The notes beneath the pieces are model-generated. The model had not been told where the DNA came from and did not search any database. It saw only the letters and a list, made by a program, of their open reading frames with translations. Position numbers and translations under genes: made by a program. Shown piece by piece: positions 36,220-49,768 of a stretch of DNA of 64,000 bases. The DNA comes from Theobroma cacao. Taxonomy: Eukaryota; Streptophyta; Magnoliopsida; Malvales; Malvaceae. The first letter of the stretch is position 1; each line of letters starts with the position of its first letter. The stretch lies in NCBI RefSeq assembly GCF_000208745.1, contig NC_030853.1, positions 1,829,815 through 1,893,814 on the forward strand. Reading direction: 5' to 3'.

Positions 36220-39200
36220 CTCCCCCTCAAGAGGTGTGTGAATGTTATGAACACACATCTTGTTAAGTAGACTGTGGAACTGCTTTGGTTGCAAAGCTTT
36301 TGTAAACAAATCTGCTACTTGTTCATTACTTGATACATACATAGGCTTTATCATTCCTGCTACTATCTTTTCTCAGATAAAATGACAGTCAAGTTCAATG
36401 TGCTTCGTTCGTTCATGAAATATGGGATTTCTACAAATGTGAATGGCAGATTGGTTATCACAATATAACTTGACTGCACCTTTATGTTCAAAACCAAAAT
36501 CTGCTAACAAGGAATGTATCCATATCACCTCACAGCAAACAGATGCCATTGAACGATATTCTGCTTCTGTTGAACTTCGTGCTACCACAGATTGCTTTTT
36601 AGACTTCCAACTCACCAATGAGTTGCCAATGAATACACTAAAACCTGTTACAGATCGTCTAGTGTCAGGGCATCCAGCCCAATCACTGTCAGAATAAGCT
36701 GTGATGCATAATTCTGAATCTGCTCTCATCAAGATCCCTTGTCCAGGTGCTAACTTTAAGTATTTCAATACTCTGTATGTTGCCATCATATGCACATGTC
36801 CAGGTTTATCCATAAATTGGGATAAAACTTGAACTGCATAAGTTATATCTAGCTTGGTAAAAGTAAGATATAACAGTTTCCCAATCAGCTGTCGATATAG
36901 AGTAGGATTAACTAGCTTTTCCTCAGCTTCTACTTTTCTTAACTTATGATTGTAATCTATAGGAGTTGAAGTTGGTTTAGTCCCCAACATACCATGTTCT
37001 TCAAGCAAATCCAATGTATATTTTCTTTGACATAAAGAAATACCTTCTGATGATCTTGCAATTTCCAGACCAAGAAAATATTTCAACTTACCAAGATCCT
37101 TCAATTTAAATTTCGAACTCAAATACTTCTTCACTTCATCAGCAGCTTGTAAAGATGAGCTACCAATGATAATGTCATCCACATAAACCAGTAGTGCCAC
37201 AAAATCTCCATTAGTAGTTGTCATGGTAAACAAGGAATAATCAGACTTCGATTGACTGAAACCATATTGAATCAATGAAGCTGCAAATTTAGAATTCCAC
37301 TGCCTAGAAGCTTGTTTAAGTCCATATAGTGACTTATGCAAATGACACACCATCTTAGTTCCTGGTGCACACTCCCCCTGAAAATGATAACCTTGAGGAA
37401 AATCCATATAAACTGTTTCTTCCAGATCTCCATTTAGAAAAGCATTGTTGATGTCCAACTGAGACAAAAACCAGATCTTAGCTGTTGCAAGTGCCAAAAA
37501 TACCCTTACAGTGGTATGTTTTGAAACTAGACTGAAGGTTTCTTGATAGTCAAACCCTTCCACTTGACTATAACCTTTGGCTACCAAGCATGCCTTATAT
37601 CTCTCCACAATACCATCTGCATTGATTTTGATTTTATAAACCCATTTACACCCTATTGCATGACAATCTTTAGGCAAAGGTACCACATTCCATGTACCAT
37701 TATCTTCCAAGGCTTTCAATTCACTTTGCATTGCATCTCTCCATTGAGAATAATGTACAGCTTGGTGATAGAATTAAGGTTCAGGTATTTGAGATAATGA
37801 AGCAGTAAAAATTCTGTGTTCATTGGAAAGCCTACTGCTGGACAAATATCTAGAAATAGTGTGTGCTGTAACAATATTACTCTGTGAAGAAAGATTATGA
37901 TCATAAACCTCTAGATACTTTGGTGGATGTCTAATTCTACTGCTTCTCCTAAGTAATGATTCAGGAGGAATATTTGAATCAGTTTGTACAAGAATAACAG
38001 AATCAACATTAGGAGAAACAATAGGTACATTACCAGAAGACACATTGTCTGAAGATAATAAAGGAAAATGGGAATTAGTTTCAACATTATAAACTGAAAA
38101 AGATGATGAAGAAGGTTCAAATGATACTGATTCAAATGATGAAGGACTATGAGAGGCAAAATTTTTATCAAAAAGATCAAGGAATTGAAAATTAGATTCA
38201 TGCAGATCAGGTGTTTGGGGAAATTCAAATGATTGAACAGAATCAGATTTGGACTTAAAGGGAAAAACATTCTCATGAAAAATCACATTTCTTGATATGA
38301 GGATCTTATGTGCATCAAGATCATAAACTTTATAACCCTTAATACCTACTGGATAACCAAGAAATACACACTTAGATGCTCTTTTATCAAACTTTTTCCT
38401 TGCATGTGTCAATGTGGAAGCAAAACATAAACACCCGAACACCTTAAAATAATCATATGAAGAAGGTTTATGGAAAAGAACTTCATAAGGTGTTCTGTTA
38501 TGAATGACACTAGAAGGAATTCTGTTAATGATATGAGCTGCAGTAAGAATTGCATCTCCCTAGAACTTTGTAGGTAAACCTGATTGAAACAGCAATGACC
38601 GGGATACTACAAGTAAAGTTTGATGTTTCCTTTCCACAACACCATTCTGTTGTGGTGTTTCAACACAGGATAACTGGTGCACAATACCTTTTGAAGCATA
38701 AAATTCAAGTGAATTGAATTCAGGGCCATTGTCAGATCTTATTTGCTTGATTGAAGTGTTGAATTGATTTTGAATCAAATTATAAAAAGAAGGAATGATT
38801 GACAAAGTATCTGATTTGGCTCTCATTAAAAAAATCCATGTAAATTTGTTGAAATCATCAACCACAATTAAGAAATAATGATGTCCTCCTGTTGTACATG
38901 TAGTATAAGGCCCCCATATATCTACATGTACTATTTCAAAAGGAAATTTAGTATTTGGAACATGTTTCGGGAAAGGTAGCCTTTTTTGTTTAGCCAAATG
39001 ACAAACTTCACACAAAAAATCCTGCTCACAAGAAATTACAGGAAATTGTTTATGAAGCAATTTTATTTTGTCAACAAGCACATGACCAAGTCTGTAATGC
39101 CACAGATCAAAAATCTTAGAATCTGTTTTACAAGTATTAATGGAAGAAGTAAATGGAATCTTTACAATCTTATCAAAACTAAACTGCTTAAGGTATTGTG

Positions 39201-40761
39201 CATCTTGATTATTCTGCATGAAGTAAAGCCCTGATGAAACTTCAGCAACCCCAGTCACAGTCCATGTGTTGAGGTCCTGAATCACACAACATAAATCAGT
39301 AAAAAATATGAAATGATTTTTAGACTTTGTGAGTTGACTGACCGAAATAAGGTTGAACTTGAAATCAGGAACATGAAGAACATTATGAAGAGTTAACAAA
39401 GGATTTAGCTTAACTGCTCCTATATGTGTGACAACAGCTTTAGCATTATTTGGGAAATGAACAAACACATTACTCACTGACTTATATGACACAAAATTAT
39501 CAAGGGAACATGAAATATGATCTGATGCACCTGTGTCCACTATCCAAGAATTGTGTTTAATCATGACATTGTCTACAAAGCATTGACTATTTGAATGTTG
39601 ATACAAGGTATTGGAACAATGATGATCAGAAATAATACCTGCAAGAGCTGAATTAACCAAAGAATGCCTAGTCTGCTGAGTGTTTGAGAAATTACCACCA
39701 ACACTGTCAGAATCGTTCTCTTTGATGAGTGCAAGTAGTTTTTGAAACTGATTCCTTGTAAAAGACATCTGGGACATAGTGTTGGATCCTAAGCTTTCTT
39801 CTTGATCATTTTGAGTATCATTAGCAGCTGAGACACTGTTGACTGATGAACTCCCAGAATTTCCTTTCTTAAAACTAGCTTTATTCTTATTAAACTTAAA
39901 ATCCTCTGGAAATCCGATCAACCTAAAACACTTTTCCTTAAGGTGACCTTTTTTCCCATAATGACTACACAGCATATCAGATTTTCCTTTCTTCTTTCCA
40001 TCAGCAGTTGCCACCATAGCAGATGACTCTGACAAAGGCTGTGATTGAATTAGTAGCTTCCTTTGTGCTTCCTCCCTTAAAATCAAGTTATATGCCTTAT
40101 TCAGAGTTGGAAAAGGCTCCATAATGATTATCTGAGATCTCAAGGCTGCATAAGACTCATTGAGTCCATTGAGAAATCGGAAAACCATGTCTTTTTGGTA
40201 TTGATCAACATATTTCTTGCAACAATTCTGAGTACAGCCTCCACAAGCACAATGTGGCATAGGACGATAGTTTCTAAGTTCCTCCCAAAGACTATTCAAC
40301 TCAGAAAAATACATGTCAACTGATTTAGTCCCTTGTGTAAGATTACAAAGAGAAAATTGCAAATTACAAATGTGAGTATCATCTAGTTGTTCAAACCTTT
40401 GCTGCAAAGTACTCCAAATCTCAGCAGCAGAGTCCATGTAAAAAACCGTTGAGGCAATAGATGGTGTAATTGACTCTAGGAGCCAAGCTACTATCAAATT
40501 ATTACAACGTTTCCAAGGTACATACATCTTATCTGTAATTCCTGGTTTTTCAATCGATCCATCCAGAAAACCTCCTTTATTCCTTATGGATAATGCTAAC
40601 ATAAAAGAACAACTCCATGAAACATAATTGTTTGAGGTCAATTTTGGATTAATGACAACTAATCCATAATGACCAGTATGATGAAGGTAAAAAGGTGAAT
40701 TAGTATCCTCTGTCTGTATTGTTACAGATCTCGGATTGGAAGAATTCTCAGAGTCCTCCAT
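36214..40761 (-). pseudogene. Copia gag-pol polyprotein with three in-frame stops
   Basis: One frame of 1516 codons from the gag ATG at 40761 to a TAA at 36214-36216. In order it shows: gag; a zinc knuckle near 39960 in which the second Cys is replaced by Tyr; protease with DTGASDH; the GAG-pre-integrase LWHYRLGH region; integrase with DIWGPY and SDNGPEF; reverse transcriptase with LDINNAFLNGDL and YVDDIIIGSS; and RNase H with ARSSTEAEYRSM and CDNQSAIHI. Stops interrupt it at 38560-38562 (TAG, in integrase), 37774-37776 (TAA, before reverse transcriptase) and 36373-36375 (TGA, near the end of RNase H). There is no frameshift between them. Confidence 0.94.
36220..36230 (-). promoter_or_regulatory. 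Polypurine tract of the copia element
   Basis: TTGAGGGGGAG on the minus strand lies directly before the 3' LTR, the expected place for priming plus-strand DNA synthesis. Confidence 0.85.
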
Positions 40762-40807
40762 ATGTTCTTCTTCAAGATTCAAGATCCAACTATCAAGAAC
40801 TAAAACT

Positions 40808-40819
40808 GCTTTGATACCA
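40808..40819 (-). promoter_or_regulatory. Primer-binding site of the copia element
   Basis: TGGTATCAAAGC on the minus strand directly follows the 5' LTR. It matches the usual initiator-methionine tRNA primer site with one mismatch. Confidence 0.85.
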
Positions 40820-41108
40820 TGTTAAAGAATCTGGAGAAGTCGAAGGAGTTGAAGTGCTCAGCTGCAGAAATAAGAATATGAAAAAAATTTATTCACTCCC
40901 ATGCTCTGTACAAATGACCAACAACCCATATTTATAGTTGGTTACAAGTATTACAGAGAAAACTAATTCCTTAACGAACAGAGTAAAAATTAGCAACTCC
41001 TAATAACTACAGTAACAACTAATAAATTACTGTATAAAGTTAAAACTAAAGCACGTGTCTTTAACTTGAAAACTTATTCTGCTCACGTGCCTATCTTCTC
41101 CTTTAACA
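40820..41108 (-). repeat. 5' LTR of the copia element
   Basis: 289 bp, the same length and ends as the 3' LTR, differing at nine positions. It should carry the element's promoter. Immediately outside is the second GATTT copy. Confidence 0.96.
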
Positions 41109-41113
41109 GATTT

Positions 41114-44100
41114 ACTGGAGTTTCTAACCTCACTTTGCTTAACAGAGAGGCTGCCGCCATAAATTCAGTAAAGAACCATGTAATATTTGCAAGTTTTTTT
41201 AACAGTTTGTCACCTCACAACTCATGTGTGTTGTGCCCAGAAAAAGGTGTCTCAGCGTCAAAGTTGGGTCAAATTGACAAGCCACATAAAACAGATTCAG
41301 TTCCTTTGCTCTTAAGAAGTCATTGGTTCAAAAACTCTTGCAAATTTGATCTCTAAGCACCCACCTCTTATGTTCTGTAATCCAGAAAAATCTCTGAAAG
41401 TAAAAATTTGAGTTTTCCAATGTCAAAAGTTTTAGTGAAGGAAGGAAATCGGTACATCCAGGGCCTTTAGATAGGATCAAAAAGAATTTGAAGAAGAAGT
41501 TTGTGATTGCAAATGAGGATGATGTTCTGCTAATGTTACTTAGGGGCATACCAGGATGGGATGAGATTTGAAGCATTCAATAACCATTTGGTGAAATATA
41601 AATTGCGTTGAACAAAGGACTGAAGTATCAAAATGCCATGATTCACAATAACACAGATGAAATCAGATTGGTTTACTATGTCAGTGACCATTCTTTTAGC
41701 CTCTTTTTGTTCAGAACTTAGGGGTGTACGTCAATTGCCACTATTATGTCTAATCTTTGCAGTCTTACATCGTAGAAATAGAAGATTGTAACTTGGTAAG
41801 TGTAATTGGCAGTCACAAAAGTGTATGCCTGTTATTGTTTTTTGTGTCAGCGATCCAAGGTTTTCTCTATCATTTTGTTTGAGATGCTTCTCCTTCCTGT
41901 TTTTATGAGGAAACTACCAGAATTTGTCAGCACTGAAGGAGATTCAAAGAGGTGCCTTCATCTGTCTTTGGGGTTGGTTTGCAAGTTGCGACAGCCTTGG
42001 TATGGAATTGATGGCAAATTTAGTTGTTTTGGGACTTATTTGTTGAGAAGGTCGAATAGAGGTAGAGAATTTGGCGTGGGGAATGAGGCACTAGAAAAAG
42101 ATAGTGAGCCAACCAAATTCCTCTTTTTGTTTCAAAACGTCTGATTCTATAGGTAAACTTTCTTCCATTCTGTTTTAATTATTGAACCTTGGAGTGGGTA
42201 GTGGAGACCTTGTGCTGGCCTTTTGGGTGGAAACTTAGAATCGCTGGCCTCTAGTTGGTGGGTTATGTGCCCTAAATAAAACAAAAGCATACTTTGAAAT
42301 TTGAATGTCAGTCCCATTTCCTTTAGGACATATGCACCCTGACTCTGCAGGCGGTCCACCAAAAAACAAAAAGGATGCCACTAGAGAGATAAAGGTGAAT
42401 CAGAATAGCAGAGTAGGACACAAAACTGCAAACAGTCCAGACCATGTGGAAGATTTGGGGGCTACAACAAGGTTCCTTTTCTGTCATTTTGGGAGCCTTA
42501 GGCCCTTTAAGCTGTGCATAGGGTAGGTTGGCACCTTCTGCAGTTGAACTAATTGAAGTTAACGGTGATTTCTGCCTCCATTCAAAGTTTACGAATCAAG
42601 AGCTACTGCAATTCTCGAAGAATAGACATGAAAATGAGTACATGAGAAGTAAATTATGTTAATAAACAAGAAACATTCTTTTATTCAATGGATGAGCTAA
42701 CATTGGCAGCAGCCCTAACCCTTTCATTTTCATAAATTTATGACTGTTGAAAGTCAGTAAGGCTGTGCAGTAAATGCATGGGTGTAAACATTTCAAAACT
42801 TGTGCTGGTGGGATGTAGGTGCGGGATGGATTTAGGCAAAACATATTTGTGTCTGTGCAGCAGCTCTCACTGTCAGTGGTGGTCCCTTCGAAATCCTTGT
42901 CCCATTTTTTTAAACAAAACCTTTTTCTCTTCATCGCTTTCATGTTATTTAATCTTCTTTGCCTTACCCTAGGAAACTGAACGGTCTTATATGCAAAAGA
43001 TGCCAATTTTCCACTAATAATAGTAGCATTATGTTGCCTAAAAATAAGAGTTCACTTTTCTTGCTGACTGTCTTTGTCTGTCTGTCATGGGGGTGGAATC
43101 TTATCTCCTTGAGTGCTGAGTGATTAACTGTTTGTTTTCCATTAATCATTTGCTAGGTAGGCTAATTAACAAGCTAAGCATCTCAAATTGCTTTTCTAGA
43201 AGCAGTTTATTTGCTAGGTAAAAATGTCTGCCTCTTGTCTGACAAGAAAAATCCCAAAGTCCTAAATACTTTCATCTCATCAGAAAAGGTCATTCTGATA
43301 TCTGAACTTGCAAAACCTAATAAGTGGAAGCAGAGCTGCATTTTGCATCATCTCAGCCCAAAAGGTCCCATGAAAATCTGTACATGAACAGAAAGCTGGC
43401 TCATCTTTGAACTGGGAAGATATTTTTGCACTGATTTTTGTGAACTAGGATGCCTTGATTGAGTCAGATTTGCCACTATCCGAATCTGCAAATTCCATGC
43501 CAGGCTGCTTTGGCCCCCCCAGCCAACATATCTCTTCGTCTGGGCAACTCCCACCACCTCAAACCACTTTTAAGGGCGCGTGAATGGAATCAGTGTCCAC
43601 AAACATGCAAAGATTCTCAGCATACTAATATAAACATATAACGTTTAAGACTAAAATCCATGATTCTGAAGTGGGATTTTGACGTTTGGTGATTCATATT
43701 TCAAAGCATGGGCAGTTGCGCGTGGTTAAAGTAAGGTGTTAGTGATCATGCTTGGGATTCCAAGGTTAATTTTGAAGTTAGCAGCATGGTCTTGCCTTCA
43801 AAACCGGCTGTCCAAAGGGGTCCCAAGATTAAAGGGGTGCGAAAGCTTCTAGCAGTTAGGCAGTAACCCAAGTTCCAATGATGATGCCTGATTTATTTTC
43901 CCTTTAAGCCCTTTCGTTTTAGACTTATTCTTACTAATTTTAGTTGGTGAAAGAACATTGAAATTGCTTTCATCTTTTTGCCATATTTGATGCTGCCTTG
44001 CTGATATTTCTCATTGTGCTCAGAGCAAAAGGTTTATCTATCAATTTCACCATATTTAGACTCGAAAATTATATACTGAATTATTGTATGACATAGGTCT

Positions 44101-45265
44101 TTGGGACTTGAACAAATTATTATCTTTTTTCAAGATTCTTCTCTAATTATCTGAAAATCCTAATTCAGGCTAAACAGCTAAAACAAGGGGTCAATTTAAG
44201 TAAGAAAAAAGGAAAGAAAACCAGAATCAGAGCCAAGTCAGTCACGCTCACATCAGTAAAAGAAACCACATAATGCAAATAAAGAGGATACAACCCAAAA
44301 GAAAAAAGAAAAACCAATGTGATGGCATTGTTATAAATATCCCAGAACTCCAAGGTCTCTTACAATCGTTCCCAACAGTAACAACTGCGGATACAGCACC
44401 AAAAAAGAAAGAGCTTTTTTTTTTTTTAACACTATTCTCTCTTTGTCTCTGCATTTCTTAAGGACTCCTTCTCTGGTCACGTATAAAACAGTCCCCACTT
44501 ACCTTTGTCCTCCAAGAAAAACAAAGATCATCCCATTAATGCACCTCCCTCTTAATTGCATTATCGATTATCTTTGATTGTTTCTCTCTTTTGTACGCCC
44601 TTTTCAACTACCACCTTCCATTATATTGCAGCTAAATAATACTTACACCTTAAAGAAGTCTAGCCAAAGTATATTCAAATTAAAACTAGCATTACTTTTA
44701 GCTTTTAGTTCATTTTTTTTACCTTGTTTTTGTTTCTGGGTTGTTGTTTAATTTCCTAGAAAGTAGATAGAGAGAGAGAGAGAGAGATAGAGACATGTTC
44801 ATTGGATCATGAAAGTTGCTTGTTTGTTATTGTTCTCTTGTGTTTCTCTCCATTGGGTTTCTCTCTTCTTTGACCGAAGTTAGTTAAAGTGTTGAACTTT
44901 TCCTTGGGAAAAATACCATCTTTAATCTTCCCAAGTAAGAATATTTTTTTTTTCTGTTTTTCTTCCAGCATTTGCTTGAGTTTCAGCTTTTTATGCTTTT
45001 AAGTGTGCTCTTGAATTGGGGTAAGGCTGAATTACTGTCGAGAGACTAGTCTTAGCATATGAGCAGGATTTGGAGCTCTTTACTCCAGTGAAATTTCTCT
45101 TCTTGCGCTTGTAAAAGGTTCAACCTTCAGGTAAAGCATTGCTATGAAGCTTCCTTTTGTTAGGTATGTTTCAGTTTCTTTTGAATTTAACATTTCTGCT
45201 TTAATTCTAGGGCTTATATTCACCTCTTGAGACATCTGGAGTTTGTTGCTTCGCAAGCTTGTTCA
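41114..45265. other. Intergenic between the retrotransposon and the LRR gene
   Basis: No gene could be supported. A plus-strand frame near 41450-41570 is open but matches no family I recognise. The final part, from roughly 44.5 kb, is likely promoter and leader of the LRR gene. A splice-acceptor-like TTAATTCTAG lies at 45201-45210, so the leader may contain an intron. Confidence 0.45.
44768..44787 (+). repeat. GA microsatellite upstream of the LRR gene
   Basis: An uninterrupted GA run of about nine units, roughly 480 bases upstream of the LRR kinase start codon. GA runs are common in plant 5' leaders; no function can be read from it. Confidence 0.8.
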
Positions 45266-48200
45266 ATGGGATACTTTTACTTGTTCGTTCTAACATTGTT
45301 TTCTTGGAGTTATTTTATCCGACCTACTCATGGATTGCAAACTTATCACACTCAACTTCTGCTGCAAATAAGGATGCATTTAGAGTACCCTTCACAGTTG
45401 CAAATTCTGGATAATTACAATGGGGACCTCTGTAACTTGTCTGCAACAGGAGATGTGATGATATCTTGCCAGGACAATTTTGTCACCGAGCTTAAGATTA
45501 GGGGAGATAAGCTTGCCAATATTAGTGGATTCAATGGATATGCAATTCCTAATAAAACTTTGTCAGAGACTTTCTCCATTGATTCTTTGGTTACCACATT
45601 GACAAGGTTAACCAGTTTAAGGGTGCTTAGTTTAGTGTCTCTTGGGATTTGGGGGCCACTTCCTGATAAGATTCATAGGCTATATTCTCTTGAACTTTTA
45701 GACTTAAGCTCCAATTTCATGTTTGGCTCTATCCCACCACAGATATCTAGAATGGTTAAGCTTCAAACTCTAACATTGGATGGCAATTATTTTAATGATA
45801 CTATTCCTGATACACTGGATTCCATATCAAATCTTACTGTTCTAAGTTTGAGGGGCAACCGGTTGGAGGGTCAGTTTCCTTCTTCAATATGCAGAATTTC
45901 AAGTCTAACGGATATTGCCTTGTGCCACAATAAGCTTTCAGGAGAATTGCCTGATTTGAGTTCCTTAACTCGCCTGCGTGTGTTGGATTTAAGAGAAAAT
46001 CAGTTGGATTCCAAACTGCCTGGCATGCCCCAAGGATTGGTTACAGCTCTTCTTGCTAAGAACTTATTCTCTGGTGAAATTCCTGGGCAATTTGGCAAAC
46101 TGAGTCATCTTCAGCACCTTGACTTATCATTCAATCATCTGAGTGGAACACCCCCCTCTGCCTTGTTTGATTTGCCAAGCACGACTTACTTGAATTTGGC
46201 ATCAAATATGCTGAGTGGTTCACTTCCAGAGCATCTAACTTGCGGTAGCAAACTTGGGTTTGTGGATATTTCTAGTAACAAGTTGTCTGGTGAACTTCCT
46301 TCTTGCTTGGACAATATCTCAGATAAGAGAGTAGTTAAATTTGGTGGGAATTGCTTGTCAATTGATCGCCAACAGCAGCATCAAGCTTCACATTGTAAAG
46401 AAGCAAACACAAGGAAAAGTAGAAGAGAGATAGCTGTACTAATTGCTATTATTGTCGGATCTGTTCTCCTTTTGGTTCTTTTGGCATTTGGGGTTTATAT
46501 TCTGTCTAGAAGATGCTGCCGAAGACGGACTTTTGAAACTCACATAAGGCAAAAGGTTGTTCAAGACAATCCAACAAACGGGGTTTCACCTGAAGTTCTT
46601 GCAAATGCCAGTAAGCAAATACATTTCTTTTGTTGTTTCCATCATCTCAAATTGACCTGAGATATGTCTGTACTTAATAAAGGTCAAGTCTGTATTTAGG
46701 AACTTATTAAAAGGGAGTTCATCTTGATTTCTTAACCCTGTTTTATAGTGCTTCAAAGGGAAATTTGAGTTATTATGATTGTTACTTATCATTATTTAAT
46801 TTCATTCTTAGGATTTATTTCAGAAGTTGTTAAGTTAGGGACACAAGGTGCTCCAGTATGTCGACTGTTTCCTTTGGAAGAGTTGAAGGAAGCCACAAAT
46901 AACTTTGATTCATCAATGTTTATGGGGGAAAGCTCCACTGGGAAGGTATTCTCAAAACTGATGTATTTATTACCTTTAGATGGTTTTGTATTGGCAGTAA
47001 ACATGAAATCAGATATTAGAACTATTATTACACAATGGTGTTTTTATGACTTTCAGTTGTAATAATCACCCTGCTAATCTTTATCAATAAAGTATTTTGC
47101 AGAACTCAAGTTCACAAGTATTCCGCAGAACTAAGAATTTTGAATGGGAATAGTTGATGATCTTGGAAATTTTTATTAACACCATATTATTATAGCTTTA
47201 AATGATTATTATCCTTTTTAGAAAATTTGTTCTTTGATTTTCTTTTCTGGAAGCTTGTCAACTATGAAAATAGCTTGTGGGAGATAAGCTATCAAAAACA
47301 ACTATACCTATTAAGTATATCCATTCGGTTTTGCCCTCATCAGCGAGCAGGCTAGATGTGGCAAATACTTGTTTGTATATTTGTGTATGCTATCACCAAA
47401 GACCTTTCTGACTTCATTTGTTACTCTTTTTCAGCTTTACAAAGGAAGATTGGAGAATGGGACCTATGTTGCCATTCGATCTTTGACTTTACTGAAGAAA
47501 TATTCAATCCAAAATCTTAAAGTTAGGCTTGAGTTCTTCTCAAAGCTTCACCATCCACATTTAGTAGGCCTTTTGGGTCACTGTATTGATGGTGGTGTAC
47601 AAGATGATCCCAGTGCAAACAAAGTCTTCCTTGTATATGACTATGTGCCTAATGGGAATTATCATATGCATCTATCAGGTCAGCGCTGCATTTAAACTTA
47701 AAACTATATTGGTACATGATAAGTGCACAGCTATAAATATATTTAAGTGTGCTTGCTTAGATATGTCTGTAGTGGAAGCCATGGCTATGAATGTCTTTAA
47801 GTTTATGTCTAAAACATATAAGCACAAATGCTAAATGGAGAGGATATGCATCTAGTTGAAACTGGTTAAATTGCTTTGTTGGGTTCATGGTGCACGCAAA
47901 AATTTGGACAGAGAGAGTTGACAATAATATTAAAGATTTAGATTGTGATGCTGTAAGATGCTGGTACATATTGAGCAAAAAAAAAAAAAAAACAGATGCT
48001 CATACATTTCTAAAAAGAATAGTGGAAAAAGGAAAACTTGATAGAGGTTTGCGTTATAGACAATATGGAGTGGCCTTGTTCAATCTGAACCCAGGGACTT
48101 GCAAGGGCATGGGTTTAGGTAACCCACTTACCTAGGGACTAACCTGAACACCCTCAGTTCTAACCATCTTCTAATCCTTAATGTCAGCTGGATTCTGACA

Positions 48201-49768
48201 ACCTTAAATCTGGAAACATGATGCAGAAAATTGTCCGGAGAAGGTTCTTAAGTGGTCAGATAGGTTAGCGATTCTAATTGATGTTGCCAAGGCTGTACAT
48301 TTTCTACATACTGGGGTTATTCCTGGTGTTTTTAATAACCGGTTGAAGACAAATAATATATTGCTGGATGAGCATCGAATAGCAAAACTGAGTGACTATG
48401 GGATGTCCATCATCATGGAAGAAAATGAAAAACTAGAGGTATGTTTTCTAGTTATTTAAATTTAACTTGTTACTTAGAAAGATATCATGGTCCTGAGTGG
48501 TTATCTGAAATATTTTTTGTTTTGCAGGCAAAGGGAGATGGCTTAAAGTCTAGGTATTGTCTGGACCAATTCTCAGCAGACTATCTGAAATTTTAGCTTA
48601 CAACTATATTCATGAGATTAGAATTGGAATATCATCTTAATGCCTCTTTACATAAAATTATGGACATCCATTACTAACAAGAATTGTAGCGGATAGAAAA
48701 TCATCATTTGATAAGAATTTATACTTGACAGTTAATACTATTCTGTATTCTCACTGGATGAGCCATTGCTTCTGCAGCTCCCACTTCCTTTCCCACTGTC
48801 GCAATTGCTGCACTACCAGCATTAGGACTTGTACCCCTCACCAACAACTCCGCCGTTACTGCTACCATCTCAACCATTCTCTTATCCAATTACCATCTAC
48901 CTTTAAACATATTTTGTGATTTGCTGTCAACACCAGTTGGTTGCAGTCATTTTTTTCAATGATTGATTTCAACCATGTATCACCTTTTCTTTTGTTGCGC
49001 CTCTGATTGGTTCTCTTTTCCATTTCTAGCAGACAGTTCCACAACTAGCAGAATCATCTAGCTTTAATCACTTAATACTAATTTGAGTGAAACATGCTTA
49101 TGGAAAATGGGGCCAAATAACAAATTTGCTGTCTGAACCAACAACGTATCAAAAATTTTGATTTTTTTATTGGATCACATTGTACGTACAAATTGTAGTT
49201 TATATAACTAAATCCCTTGCATTCTTTATTGCAGCCAAAGGAAAAATTTAGAGGATGATGTTTACAACTTTGGATTTATATTACTTGAGTCTCTTGTTGG
49301 GCCTATAGTGAGTGGCAAAGGAGAAACATTTCTTCTGAATGAAATGGTAAGCCACTGATTTTTTCTTTGATGAATTCCATTTAATACAATATAATCTTAT
49401 GATAATGATTACCAGCTAAACAAATACAGTCAAAATGTGTTAGGTTCTAGAAGGCTTAGATTTTGAATTGAAATGTTAAGAAAAATCTTGCTTTCCATAA
49501 GAGTTGGAAACAGGTATAACCCGATGATCATGAATTACAATCACAGGCATCCTTTGGCAGCCAGGATGGTCGAAAGCAAATTGTGGATCCATCTGTGTTG
49601 ACCACTTGCTCACAGGAGTCATTATCAATAGTGGTATCTATTACTGGCAAATGTATATGTCCTGAGCCATCATCTCGGCCTTCTTTTGAGGATGTTCTTT
49701 GGAACTTGCAGTATGCAGCTCAAGTCCAGGCTGCAGCCGATGTTGATCAGAAATCTGATTCTACATAA
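45266..49768 (+). CDS. Probable inactive LRR receptor-like kinase
   Basis: Seven exons: 45266-46610, 46812-46945, 47435-47678, 48227-48438, 48528-48553, 49235-49346 and 49547-49768, giving 764 residues. A signal peptide spans about 1-23 (MGYFYLFVLTLFSW onwards). The ectodomain has around ten leucine-rich repeats (for example LELLDLSSNFMFGSIPPQI). A transmembrane helix at about 388-412 (IAVLIAIIVGSVLLLVLLAF) is followed by a basic stop-transfer RRCCRRR. The kinase-like domain covers about 465-745. It lacks key catalytic residues: the VAIK lysine is Arg (VAIRSL, residue 508), the HRD loop is replaced in VFNNRLKTNNILLD, and DFG reads DYG. It matches the plant group annotated as probable inactive LRR kinases (At3g03770-like, recalled). 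It is likely a plasma-membrane pseudokinase co-receptor or scaffold. The ATG was chosen because it opens the signal peptide; no ATG lies upstream in this frame after the preceding stop. Confidence 0.93.

Larger units (their letters stand above)
35931..41108 (-). mobile_element. Ty1/copia LTR retrotransposon, complete but decayed
   Basis: A 5178-bp element with identical-length 289-bp LTRs at both ends, a perfect 5-bp target-site duplication (GATTT at 35926-35930 and 41109-41113), a primer-binding site, a polypurine tract and a single gag-pol frame. The domain order gag, protease, integrase, reverse transcriptase, RNase H assigns it to the copia superfamily. The LTRs differ at nine of 289 positions by my count with no indels, so the insertion is not recent but not ancient. 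The coding frame has three in-frame stops, so it cannot make a full polyprotein. Confidence 0.97.

Noticed and set aside
37911..38276. 121-codon frame in another frame within the copia element
   Set aside because: It is a shadow of the pol frame; leucine and isoleucine-rich because of the AT-rich Ser/Asn codons read out of frame.
41806..42144. 112-codon frame downstream of the retrotransposon
   Set aside because: No recognisable domain, composition typical of chance translation, and no supporting splice sites or neighbouring exons.
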